From positions 22,314,671 through 22,378,670 of the forward strand of contig CM020619.1 of assembly GCA_009829735.1 (NCBI GenBank): a DNA stretch of 64,000 nucleotides. Reading direction: 5' to 3'. Of this stretch, positions 10,815-20,842 are shown in pieces (position 1 is the stretch's first letter; the number at the start of each line of letters is the position of its first letter). The stretch comes from Pyropia yezoensis (lineage: Eukaryota; Rhodophyta; Bangiophyceae; Bangiales; Bangiaceae). Under the pieces are notes generated by a model. The model was given only the letters and a program-made list of their open reading frames with translations. It was not told where the DNA came from and ran no database searches. Position numbers and translations under genes: made by a program.

Positions 10815-11014
10815 GTGTCTTCCTGCCCACTCATCCCCGAGGAGTCTCGGCGGGCAGCGGCGCAACGCAAGGCATCCACCGGGGGGTATCCCGCCAGAGC
10901 ACCCGGACCCGCACCGGGTAGGTAGCCAGCTCCAGGTGGAGTACTGGCCGTCGAGGAGGCACCTCCTCAGCCGGATGTCCCGGCGGACAGCACCCCACCA
11001 AGGGCGGGGAACGA
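10812..11014 (+). other. Gag frame continuing past the TAG within the zinc knuckle
   Basis: In the gag frame the sequence after TAG 10812-10814 completes the knuckle (V-S-S-C) and continues with a basic then Pro/acidic tail to a second TAG near 10918 and a terminal TAA near 11013. Either both TAG codons are CAG to TAG mutations or the first is read through, as in some retroviruses. Pol (11027) is in another frame, the equivalent of a -1 shift. Confidence 0.6.
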
Positions 11015-11026
11015 GTAAGAGGAAGG

Positions 11027-14000
11027 ATGACCGGGGGGCGCTGGGGTAACCCAAGCAAGCCACCCCGGAGTACCGCGGGGAAAGCCCCACGGAGAGCGCG
11101 GTTGAGCCGACGCCGCATCAACCCCCGGGTACACCTTCCGGCCCCGACGACACGGCGTCAGGGGATTGATGACCAACCTCCAAGGTTGGGAGGAGAGGAC
11201 GGGAAGCCCCGTCACATGGAACCAGACACGGGCCCTGATCAGGATGCCCGAGCTACACCGGATATCGGTGTAGGCCACGTACTGTTCACCTTGGAGAACT
11301 TCAAGGTATCAGCTACACTGGGGGTTGACCCCCAGTCGACACGATCGTACTACCCTGTACTAGATACAGGAGCTGGACCCAACCTTATCCGGAAGGACAC
11401 CCTCCCGGACAAGTGGCTTCCGCGAGTCAGAGTGACTCGGGGACCCACCATCAAGGATGCGAATGGTCGCCTCATTCGTACGACCGCAGCGATGTCGCTG
11501 CGGGTTACCATCGGGGAACTCACTACGGAAGTCGACTTCCTGGTGTGTGAGACCCTATCGGTGCCCTGCATATTGGGATGCACCTTCATCAACGTTCACG
11601 TTGATGCAATCCGGCCGGGCCGGAGGACCGTCGAGCTGCAAGAAGCCGACGGGACGAAGCGAGGACATACGGCTATCTTCAGGGACCTGACGCTACAAGG
11701 GAGCCACGTTAACGTGGCTGAGGTGTACGCAAGCGTCGAGCCGAAGACACTTCGGTTGGCCAAGCGAACTCGCTTTGAGCCGTTGTCGGAGACAGTCCTC
11801 CCGGTTAACTGTGACCTCGCAGGCATCTGCAGAGTCAAGTCCAACCTGCGGACGTACAAGCGCCATGGGTTGACCATGGCCAACGGTCTCATAGACCTCC
11901 CAGCAGGAGGGTCGTCCCTCCTAGTGATGGCGAACTATCGCCGTAAGGCAGTCACCCTCCCGAAGGGAACTATCCTCGGGATTGCCGAGCTCTACGAAGG
12001 AGGTATCCTTACCCCTGACAAGGAAGGTCAAGTGGAACCCCTTGAGGTGCTGGCGGCCGCCGAGACCACCGAGCGACAGCAACCCGATGACGGGAAGCCT
12101 AGCCCATCGGCGGCTCCGGCGGACATGCCGCCAAAGGACCAAGAAGCACTGAAGGCCCTGGCCGAGGCTGACCTCAACCACCTTCCCCCTTCGGTTGCCG
12201 AAGGGGTACGACGGATGCTAAGGAAGCATGACGTCATGTGGACAGGCGGGGCCTTGGGTACCATATGGGCAACCCATTATCGTATAGACCTGGTACCAGG
12301 CGCGCGACCCGCCCGGTCACAACCGCACCGAGCGGGACCTATGCAACGAGAGATCGTTGATGGAGAAGTGAAGAGGATGAGCGAAGCGAAGGTGATACGT
12401 CCTTCGATGTCGGAGTGGGGTGCCCCAGTCGTTATCGTACCGAAGAAGGATCAAACCCCTCGGTTTTGCATCGATTATCGACGCCTCAACTTGGTTACCA
12501 AGAAAGACTCCTACCCTTTACCAAGGATGGATGAATGCATCGACTCCCTGGGGGAAGCTACGGTGTTTACCACCATCGACTGCAACGCCGGATACTGGCA
12601 GATCCCGGTGGCGGACGAGGATATCCCCAAGACGGCATTCGTCTGTCACAGTGGAGTGTACGAGTTCCTAAGGATGCCCTTCGGATTGTCCAACGCCCCC
12701 GCTACATTCCAGCGGGCTATCGACATTATACTGTCGGGGGTGAAGTGGCGTAACTGCCTAGTGTACCTCGATGACGTCATCGTCTTCTCGCGTAACATGG
12801 ATGACCATGTGCAACATGTGGACGAGGTACTCACCCTCTTGAGGGACGCCGGGGTAACCCTGCGTCTGAAGAAGTGCGCATTCTTCCAACAGACGGTCGA
12901 GTATCTGGGCCACCAGATAACCCCTGGTAAACTAGGGGTACTCGAAGCCAATACCCGGGCACTCCGGGATGCCCGGTTCCCTAACACCCAGACACAGCTC
13001 AAGAGCTTCCTGGGAATGTGCAATGTATACCGACGGTTCGTCAAGGACTTCGCTCGGATAGCTAAACCGTTAACGGTTCTTACGAGCAGTACCTTGCCCA
13101 AGGTACTCCAACCCCCTTCGCCTAGCGAAGAGGAGGCATTCGAGTCGCTGAAGCGAGCCCTACTATCCCCACCCGTCCTTGCGTTACCGCACAGACGGGG
13201 GACCTTCGTCATCGATGTCGATGCGTGTGATACACAAGTGGGATGCACCCTGTTGCAGGGAGAGACGTTGATCGGTACCGATAACGTTATCCCGGACCTA
13301 CGTCCGGTAGGGTACTTCAGCCGGACACTCAACCCGGCTGAGCGTAACTATAGTGCCACCGAGCGTGAGTGCCTCGGAGTTATATGGGCAGTGCAACTGC
13401 TCCGTCCATACCTGGAGGGCTCCAGGTTCATCGTGAGGTCCGACCACGAACCCCTACGATGGCTCCTCAACCTTGGTGACAAGGATTCCGATAGCCATGG
13501 GAGGCTAGCCCGATGGAGGTTGAAGATGGCCGAGCACGACTACCGTACCGTGTATAAGGCTGGGTCAACCCACCATCTCGGAGACGCATTGTCTCGACTC
13601 GACACACCGAGCGGGGATACCCGCCCGGTGGACGAGGACATTCCGGTGGTACCGGTCTGCATGGTCGGTAACGCTACCCAAGGTATGGTTGACCATACCA
13701 TGGCACACCGAGCATGCCCACTGACCCTCGCGGACTTCCGCGAGGCACAAGCCAATGACGACGACTGTAGACGTCATCGTGCTAACCTCCTGGCCGGTAC
13801 GGCCGGCATCTTCTCCGAGAACGAAGACGGACTCATATACCGGCGGGCACCCGCCGATGGACGACATCAAGTCGTAGTTCCCGTGTCCTTACGGCAAGCC
13901 GTCATGGAACGAGAACACGAGAACCCCACATCCGGACACCCGGGGGGTTCCCGTATGTTCGCAGCAATGCGAAGGTTCTTCTACTGGCCAGCAATGGCCG

Positions 14001-15193
14001 TCGACGTGGTCGACCACGTAAGGGGATGCCACCCCTGTGCACGTAACCGCATGAGTCTACATAGGCAGGCATCTGCCATGAAGCTATTCCCACCCGATGG
14101 GCCCAACGAGCAGGTCGCTATCGACATACTCGGGCCACTTCCGGTAACGGAAGAAGGGAACAGGTACATCCTGGTCATGTCTGACCGCTTCACTAAGCTG
14201 TCACGAGCGGCAGCCACTCCGAATGATACGGCATATACCATCATGAACACAGTGGTTGACCACTGGATCAGTGCATACGGAGTCATGAAGCAACTCCTCT
14301 CCGATAACGGAGCAAACCTTACGTCAGCATTCTGCACTAAGGTCCTGGGCATGTTCGGTATCGAACCACGTCGGGCATCCGACTACCACCCGCAAACCAA
14401 CGGGCAGGTGATGCGGTTCAACCGCACCATCGTTAAGATGCTACAGTGCTACGTGGCCGAGCACACGAACACTTGGGACAGGCTTCTCTCCGTACTCACC
14501 CTGGCATACAATGCCAGGCCACATCGGAGCACGAACATCGCTCCGTTGGAGTGGGTCATGCCACTAGGCGTCGGTAACCTGACGCTGCCGCCAGGCAGGT
14601 GCACTCGGTATGATACACCGAAAGGCCGACCGGCCAAACGTATCCACCTAGCTTGGTTGGCCAAGCTATCGTGGATGATTCCTAAGCTCAAGGGTGCCCT
14701 CGACAGAACACAACTTCGTTACAAGAAAAACTTCGACGCCCGACTACGGGTGCGCAACGCTACCCTGATGACAGGTGACTGGGTCTATATCAGACACCAG
14801 AAGTTCCGAGGGAACAAGCTTATGCAACCGGTCAAGGGACCGTACCAGATTCTCCACAGAGATGACCACTCTGTTATCTTACACTCCGATACGGAGATCC
14901 AACGCATCAGTGTGAATGATGTCACACCTGCTCCGAAGCCGGAACAGCCTCAGCCGGTACCGGCTGGGTTGCTACATGAAGCCCTTACAACCCACCGGTC
15001 AGATGACCCGGTGGGACCGGATGGTATCCCATACCAAGTAGAGAGCGTGGTCGGACACACCGACCCGGACCTACCAGGACCCTGGTACGTCAAGGTTATG
15101 TGGGTCGGATACGACTCACCCACCTGGGAACAGGCGGCGAATATACCCCGCCAACTCCTCATGCCTTACATGAGGCGACGACGCCTACTGTAA
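11027..15193 (+). CDS. Pol polyprotein of element B: PR-RT-RNase H-IN-chromodomain
   Basis: One 1388-codon ORF. Protease DTGAGPN is near residue 112 and the second half reads ILGC. RT has IDYRRLN, FGLSNAPATFQ and catalytic YLDD (about residue 580). RNase H has FVIDVDACDTQVGCTLL and a TERE block. The integrase has an H-H-C-C zinc domain (ENPTSGHPG...C..CARN), first Asp in AIDILGPLP and second Asp in LSDNGANL. Where the third catalytic residue should be Glu (NGQVERFN in relatives) it reads NGQVMRFN, so the DDE triad lacks its Glu. A chromodomain-like end (about 1340-1385: YQVESVV...KVMWVGYDSPTWEQ) suggests targeting to modified histones. The start is the first ATG of the frame; in life it is probably fused to Gag by recoding. 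Confidence 0.95.
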   Translation: MTGGRWGNPSKPPRSTAGKAPRRARLSRRRINPRVHLPAPTTRRQGIDDQPPRLGGEDGKPRHMEPDTGPDQDARATPDIGVGHVLFTLENFKVSATLGVDPQSTRSYYPVLDTGAGPNLIRKDTLPDKWLPRVRVTRGPTIKDANGRLIRTTAAMSLRVTIGELTTEVDFLVCETLSVPCILGCTFINVHVDAIRPGRRTVELQEADGTKRGHTAIFRDLTLQGSHVNVAEVYASVEPKTLRLAKRTRFEPLSETVLPVNCDLAGICRVKSNLRTYKRHGLTMANGLIDLPAGGSSLLVMANYRRKAVTLPKGTILGIAELYEGGILTPDKEGQVEPLEVLAAAETTERQQPDDGKPSPSAAPADMPPKDQEALKALAEADLNHLPPSVAEGVRRMLRKHDVMWTGGALGTIWATHYRIDLVPGARPARSQPHRAGPMQREIVDGEVKRMSEAKVIRPSMSEWGAPVVIVPKKDQTPRFCIDYRRLNLVTKKDSYPLPRMDECIDSLGEATVFTTIDCNAGYWQIPVADEDIPKTAFVCHSGVYEFLRMPFGLSNAPATFQRAIDIILSGVKWRNCLVYLDDVIVFSRNMDDHVQHVDEVLTLLRDAGVTLRLKKCAFFQQTVEYLGHQITPGKLGVLEANTRALRDARFPNTQTQLKSFLGMCNVYRRFVKDFARIAKPLTVLTSSTLPKVLQPPSPSEEEAFESLKRALLSPPVLALPHRRGTFVIDVDACDTQVGCTLLQGETLIGTDNVIPDLRPVGYFSRTLNPAERNYSATERECLGVIWAVQLLRPYLEGSRFIVRSDHEPLRWLLNLGDKDSDSHGRLARWRLKMAEHDYRTVYKAGSTHHLGDALSRLDTPSGDTRPVDEDIPVVPVCMVGNATQGMVDHTMAHRACPLTLADFREAQANDDDCRRHRANLLAGTAGIFSENEDGLIYRRAPADGRHQVVVPVSLRQAVMEREHENPTSGHPGGSRMFAAMRRFFYWPAMAVDVVDHVRGCHPCARNRMSLHRQASAMKLFPPDGPNEQVAIDILGPLPVTEEGNRYILVMSDRFTKLSRAAATPNDTAYTIMNTVVDHWISAYGVMKQLLSDNGANLTSAFCTKVLGMFGIEPRRASDYHPQTNGQVMRFNRTIVKMLQCYVAEHTNTWDRLLSVLTLAYNARPHRSTNIAPLEWVMPLGVGNLTLPPGRCTRYDTPKGRPAKRIHLAWLAKLSWMIPKLKGALDRTQLRYKKNFDARLRVRNATLMTGDWVYIRHQKFRGNKLMQPVKGPYQILHRDDHSVILHSDTEIQRISVNDVTPAPKPEQPQPVPAGLLHEALTTHRSDDPVGPDGIPYQVESVVGHTDPDLPGPWYVKVMWVGYDSPTWEQAANIPRQLLMPYMRRRRLL

Positions 15194-15650
15194 CAACCCA
15201 ACCGACACCGACTTCGGCTGTTGGGGGGTGAGGCTTATACCTACTAAGTAGGGTGTGACAAGGTTACGGCAGACTTAGGTTTCTAAGTCAAATCAGACTT
15301 AGGTTTCTAAGTCGAACCAAGCTTAGGCAATTAAGTAAAATCTGAACCTTAATAAGTTAACTTAAAGGTAAAGGCTAACTCCGATAATATCGAAGTAACT
15401 AGGGAGCTTACAAGGGAGGATGACCTCCCCAAGCCAAGACACGAAGTGAGGGAGGATGACCTCCCCAAGCATGAACCAACCGGAAGAAGTTGGACGGGAG
15501 GTAAGGCACCACTGAGCCAGAAGGGGTACTCCCCAGGGCAGCAAACAGAGGCAAGCAATGCCCCCGAAGGGGATGAGTTTATACTCACTACTACCCGGCC
15601 ACCATAAGGGCCACCGGGTCCCTCTCCCGTACAAACAATAACACTCCTCA
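15194..15650. other. Convergent gap between pol and the antisense gene of element B
   Basis: No ORF seen. It holds three imperfect copies of an AGACTTAGGTTTCTAAGTC-like unit (about 15270-15340), each partly palindromic (CTTAG...CTAAG), and two GGGAGGATGACCTCCCCAAGC units (about 15415-15470). These could be termination or processing signals for the two converging transcripts. Confidence 0.5.
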
Positions 15651-18015
15651 GTGGGTAGACCCACTGCCCGAGGGAGGCCACTCACGCGTAAGCGCGTATA
15701 CCTCCGTGCTCCACCGGTCGGCAATCTCACGACGGTCAATCACCCGAGTTACCTCGGTGCATAGCTGGACGAGGGTGCTGCGGCCAGCCTCCACGTCCTC
15801 CAGAGCTTTCTGGAGGCGGTCAAGCACGCCACCGAAGCAACGCGCTGACCCAACCAGCGCCGCACCTGGGGGGATATCCCCCCAGCTAACAGAGAGACCC
15901 TCCCGCATTGCGCGGGCAACAAGGGCGTCAACGCCCTCATACCAGAGACGGGGACCCCCGTCATGTATGACAGGGGCGGGAGGGGACACTGGCGCAGCCA
16001 GAGGGGCCACATGAGCCGACACGGCTACCACCGGAGCCGGTGGCACCTGATACGAGGCCCGGTAGGACCCTACCGAAGGGGCTCCACCGTAACCCCGGCG
16101 GGGCTCCGCCCGACGACGGGACACCTCACGCTCCCCACCCGCAGAGCCCCACTCTCGGGGACGACGGCCAACCGCCGCCGGTATCGGGTTACCGAACCAC
16201 GGGGCAAGGACCTGAAGAGGGTCATGGATAACCATGGGAATACCCAGGTCAGCAACAGCCTCGGTGGACGCCCACCCATGGCAACTAGGCTCACCCGGCT
16301 GAGTACGCCGGATACGCAACGAGTGACGAGGCAAGGGGGTAGCCCCAGCCTGCGGGTCCCGATACGGGGGAAGGGCTAACACCCCAGCCCAGTTCACGGC
16401 ATCGTGAACAGCCAGCAGGGCCTCGAACTCCCGGGCCAACCCGGTCTTGGCAGCTATCAGATCCACGCCCATCTGCGCGATGTGCTGACGGACGCCCGTC
16501 GGAAGATGAAACAGGCGCCCCTGCCGGCGGACGGACAGCAAGAAGGAGGAAGCCTGCCCGAGGGTAACCTCAAGGGTGAAGGTACCCTGCAACGGGTGGA
16601 CCGGCCGGGAGGCCAACACACTCCCAAAGTATCGGAGACAGGAGCCGGTGTCAAACCGGAAAGCAGGGGCGGGTTCCCACCCTCCTGCCATAGCGGCGGG
16701 CGCACGGGAGTGTATACCGGCGCACGACCGTTGCCGGTCTGCAACGCACACGTTATATCCGTGCGAAACGCATCCGCCATGACACCATGGTTACGTCGCC
16801 AGCTCGACGCCGACTTCAACCCCGCCATAGTCGGGTAGGGAGCCGTCAACGACAGATACGGGGATACCCCCGGGTAATAGTCAAAGTCGGGATACCGACC
16901 GGTACTGCCCACCGTCTCCCCAAACGCAACCGGCTCCGCCGCCGCCGCAATCCCCCGAGCACTAGCCGGGTAGTCAATCTCCCGCGGCAACGCGGGGGCA
17001 ATCAGGTCGCATACCCCGAAGGCGGGGTCGAGGTAGATCTCACCCCGTCCCACTCGAGTGCGCCAGAGCTGCGCATGCCGGTCGTCCGGCTGACTCAGGA
17101 TCCAATGGTGTTCCACTCGCACCGCGTTCGGCTGGTTGACCAGCCACATCAACTCCCGCTCCCAATTCGGGTCCACCTTGACGCGCCGGGAGGACTCTCC
17201 ACGGGATGTGGCAGGTGGAAGTCCACCCGCATCCGCCCATCGGACTCCATTGACTCTTGTACAGTCAGGCCTCGAACCCGAGCCACCAAGTCGGACATCG
17301 ACATGGCGGGTTGACCCGCCGCCACGGCGACGCCGCCACCCAACGGGGCAACCCGGGCAGGACCAGGAAGCATAGGGGGCGCCGGGGGATGCCCTACCGG
17401 CAGAGGGGCCGGCACCGGAGTCGCACGGGGCCGAGGAGGAAGAAGAAGGGCGGGCGCCCGCCCGGAGTAACTACCGGAGTCCACTGCCATCGGTGTAGAC
17501 CCACCTTGACCGCCAGACGCCCGCGGCACCGCGGGCAGAGCAACGCCGCCACCCGAGCCCGACGGGGGCACCTTGGGGGCAGCAGGGGTAGACCCGCCAC
17601 CCGCAGCCGCGGATGAACCACCCGGGCGGGCACCCGCGCCGTCTTGACCCGCCGTCCCGGTCGGGGTGCCACCATAACCTCTCGACACGCCAGCGACGCC
17701 GTCTTGAGGTTGAGCCGCGCCGGCACCGGCGACAGAAGCCATCCGGGCCGCCGGAGGAGTAGGGGTAGACGCAGCAGCTACCCGCGGTTGCCCGCCACCC
17801 GACGGAGCCGTCGTGCCGCTGCACACGGACGACAAACCGCCCGGAGCACCGTCAGGAGCCACACGAACGGTCACCCGGTCGTCCTCGTCCTCGGACGAGC
17901 TCGCGAGGAAGCACTCGGCGGCGGTGGCGGAGACGGGAACGTCGTCCACCATCACCTCTTCCCCCTTCTCAGGCAGGAGGTCGTCCTCACCCCCGGGTAC
18001 CTGGGGGTCCGACAT
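15648..18015 (-). CDS. Antisense accessory protein of element B (unknown function)
   Basis: The frame starts at ATG 18015 (minus) and continues through three overlapping frames: 18015 to 17149, 17176 to 16457 and 16751 to 15648, each a -1 step, for roughly 780 residues. The N-terminus is acidic (EDD, SSEDEDD) followed by about 200 residues rich in Pro, Gly and Ala. A conserved-looking core has NWERELMW, LWRT..GRGEIYLDP, YYPGV.PYL and a Tyr-Phe/Leu hydrophobic block, then an Arg/Pro linker and a C-terminal helical segment (GGVLDRLQKALEDV). No known domain was recognised. It converges on pol, and matching ORFs occur in A and D. Whether one spliced, frameshifted or mutated product is made is not settled. 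Confidence 0.7.
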
Positions 18016-18586
18016 GGTGCAACCGGGGTAGCAGGGGCGCCCCGTGCAGAAAAGCCGAGGCCGGCTCGACCCCGTACAGAGAACGCTCGCACGGACGAGC
18101 CAGGGAAGCGCGGGCACCCGCGCTTATAACCACACAGCTGGGCACCAGCGATAGGGAAGCGCGGGACGACCCGCGCCAGCCGACCAACGAGGGCGCTCCC
18201 GCCAGGCACCTGGGGCGGGCCACGCCCCCCCCACACGGGGTAATCGAGGGGGGGTCACCCCCAACCGCCCCCACGTAACGCGGGCAGCCCCCGCCCCCAC
18301 TCAATCGTCCACACGAGAGGGCCCCCTACCACCAGGCACTGGTGGCGGATCCGCTTGCACCACCCCTCGGAAAGGGGGGTCGTGAACAGAACCCGCATCG
18401 GGAATCTAACGGTCCGGAAACGGATCGTGTGTGTACCACACAAAGGGGGGCACCCCCCTCAGACAACCTCGAAAAGGGGTGTCTGTCGCGACGGGGCGCA
18501 AAGCCCCACCCGACGGGTAAACGGTCACGCGACCCACTTACATTTGGTAATCCGAATGCAACTCGACCCGAGGACGGGCTGAATCT
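18016..18586. other. Leader region of the antisense gene, no other gene seen
   Basis: GC-rich, with runs of CCCC/GGGG; it carries the TATA-like site near 18125. No conserved ORF. Confidence 0.4.
18121..18132 (-). promoter_or_regulatory. TATA-like box upstream of element B antisense gene
   Basis: On the minus strand the sequence reads GGTTATAAGCGC about 110 nt upstream of ATG 18015. The LTR has a similar TTATAAC. This suggests the antisense gene has its own internal promoter. Confidence 0.4.
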
Positions 18587-18596
18587 AAGGGGGGAT
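18587..18596 (+). promoter_or_regulatory. Polypurine tract of element B
   Basis: AAGGGGGGA lies immediately before the 3' LTR at 18598 and would prime plus-strand DNA synthesis. Confidence 0.75.
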
Positions 18597-18597
18597 A

Positions 18598-18962
18598 TGT
18601 AGCAATATGGTTGTCCGTATTGTGACCCTAGTATTAGGGGGGCTACTTCTAATCCTTAACTTTCAAATTTGAGAGTCCGTACTGGTCACGGTATCTATAG
18701 GTTACGTATGACCAGAGGGACTTGCATCTTGGGGTGGAGGGTAGTTAGTAGTGTCTCCGAGGGTTTATAACGAGGGGGCCGGCGGCGAATCCACCGCCGG
18801 CCAAGGGTAGAACAACAAACCCCTCCCATTTGGGCTCCCATCTTGGTCCCGTGGCTTGCGCTCCAAGGACAGCAACCTTGGCCTCCCGGTGACGTTTGTG
18901 CCGATCCCCCTTGGTGAGTGTTCCCTGAGAGTGGACGTGCGACGGATTCCTATTGTGCTACA
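18598..18962 (+). repeat. 3' LTR of element B (365 bp)
   Basis: It differs from the 5' LTR by three substitutions and two single-base insertions, and is followed by the target duplication AGCCC (18963-18967). Confidence 0.95.
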
Positions 18963-19192
18963 AGCCCATTCAATTCACGGGAGCAGGAGCAGAGCGAGCC
19001 GTCCAAAGGTTGAAAACTAATGCGCGTGCCCTCTGGCTCACTCGGCTGGGCCTGTGGGCAAGGATGTGGGCCAGAGAGAAGCCCTCTAGTTCACAACATT
19101 CCGCCTGTATCAAAGGCCTTTTGGGCAGGCATCGATGCACCTCGGCAACAGGAACTGCTCCGCACCACGTGGGATCCCCCCTGCTGCACACC

Positions 19193-20342
19193 ATGTCGAC
19201 TACCACGACAGAGTCGGACGCTCCGGATGTGCGCCGCCCTCATCGCTCGCCCACCACTCGCTCCCTGCCGCCCCCGACTCTGCCGTCATCCCAGATCACG
19301 GACGATGAGGAGGCCCCAGCGCCGGCGACAAGCCAACTTGGAAAGCGGTCGCAACCTGGAGCGGATTCTACCTCGTCAAAAGATGACGGTTGTGCTAACT
19401 TCCCTCGCACAGAGGTCGGCATCACGCGGTCTTTATCTATCGGGGACCCTCCCCAACCGTCACGCATGACGGAGAGAGTTGGGCTCACTCAGATGACAAC
19501 CCTGGATCCGGTTCAAAGCGCTCACATCTTTGGGTCCTCGTGGATTCGTACAAGCGATCAGGAACGTCGGACATCTGCGCTGTTTGCCGCATTTGCGCTG
19601 TCGTGGGCAAGAAAACGATCCTGTTTTTAAAAGGTGGGGCGGCGAGCAACGGAACAAAAACACTTCGAGACTATTGGACGGGGCAATGGCACAGCGACTG
19701 CGCGGAGCGATCACCTACTGACCGCGCTGTACCTGGCCAAAAACATCAAGGGCGGGGCACGGACGCGGTCTGTCGCAGCAGATGGGACCATCACGCAGTT
19801 CATGCGCCCGACTGAGCGCCGGGAGTATCACGTTCGATTTACCATGATGGTAGTCATGACGGGCTCGGCCCATGCAGTTGGCCGGGAGGAGTACGTACGC
19901 GCGTTTTTTGGACGGCTTCCGCATCAGCTACACGCCACCGGCGCTGGGCACGGTCGCCCACCACCTCACTGAGCTGGCATCCCACTTGCACACCTCTGTT
20001 GTGGCTTCCTTAAGAGCCGTCAAGGCGTACTACAAGGGGGTTCCATGGGCGCACGTGTCAACGGATATGTGGACGGCGCGTCATTCCCATGACAGCGACG
20101 GCTCCGTTGTTGTTCGGTACATCGACCCGGACACATTTCAAGCTGAGGAGAGGTCGTTGGGAGTCTGGAGGTGCGCGGGAAGGCACAACTATTTGAGCAC
20201 TCGGTCGTGGCTGGAGAACCGGCTTGGATACTTCGGCGTGGCTGCCGGCGACATTGCCAGTTCCACCACGGATTCTGGCGCAAACGTTCGCAAGGCCATG
20301 CTCGAGATCACGGCGGGGTGGGTCCCGTGTGCGGCGCACTCG
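19193..20342 (+). pseudogene. hAT transposase, frameshifted and cut by an assembly gap
   Basis: From ATG 19193 the coding signal moves through several frames. A Ser/Pro/Asp-rich N-terminus (to about 19500) is followed by a BED-like Cys/His segment (about 19550-19710, C..C...W...H..C). A region in the style ITQFMRP...VVMTGSAHAVGREEYVRAFF follows (about 19790-19905), and then the RNase-H-like catalytic start (about 20040-20340, WAHVSTDMWTAR with the first catalytic Asp, TTDSGANVRKAM and C-A-A-H). At least three frameshifts occur before the N gap. The hATC dimerisation domain is not seen and may lie in the gap. It would move the surrounding hAT. Confidence 0.8.
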
Positions 20343-20842
20343 NNNNNNNNNNNNNNNNNNNNNNNNNNNNNNNNNNNNNNNNNNNNNNNNNNNNNNNNNN
20401 NNNNNNNNNNNNNNNNNNNNNNNNNNNNNNNNNNNNNNNNNNNNNNNNNNNNNNNNNNNNNNNNNNNNNNNNNNNNNNNNNNNNNNNNNNNNNNNNNNNN
20501 NNNNNNNNNNNNNNNNNNNNNNNNNNNNNNNNNNNNNNNNNNNNNNNNNNNNNNNNNNNNNNNNNNNNNNNNNNNNNNNNNNNNNNNNNNNNNNNNNNNN
20601 NNNNNNNNNNNNNNNNNNNNNNNNNNNNNNNNNNNNNNNNNNNNNNNNNNNNNNNNNNNNNNNNNNNNNNNNNNNNNNNNNNNNNNNNNNNNNNNNNNNN
20701 NNNNNNNNNNNNNNNNNNNNNNNNNNNNNNNNNNNNNNNNNNNNNNNNNNNNNNNNNNNNNNNNNNNNNNNNNNNNNNNNNNNNNNNNNNNNNNNNNNNN
20801 NNNNNNNNNNNNNNNNNNNNNNNNNNNNNNNNNNNNNNNNNN
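20343..20842. other. Assembly gap (500 N)
   Basis: Exactly 500 N, probably a placeholder, so the real distance is unknown. A 19-G run (20876-20894) follows shortly after. Confidence 0.99.

Larger units (their letters stand above)
8247..18962 (+). mobile_element. Element B: complete Ty3/gypsy chromovirus with an antisense gene
   Basis: Near-identical LTRs lie at 8247-8609 and 18598-18962, with 5-bp target duplications AGCCC at 8242-8246 and 18963-18967. The order is PBS 8611, gag 8829-10814, pol 11027-15193 (protease, RT, RNase H, integrase, chromodomain), a 450-nt convergent gap, a minus-strand accessory ORF 18015-15648, a polypurine tract and the 3' LTR. At 10.7 kb it is long for a gypsy element because of the antisense gene. 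It inserted into the hAT. The LTRs differ by three substitutions and two 1-bp indels, so the insertion is recent. Confidence 0.95.
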
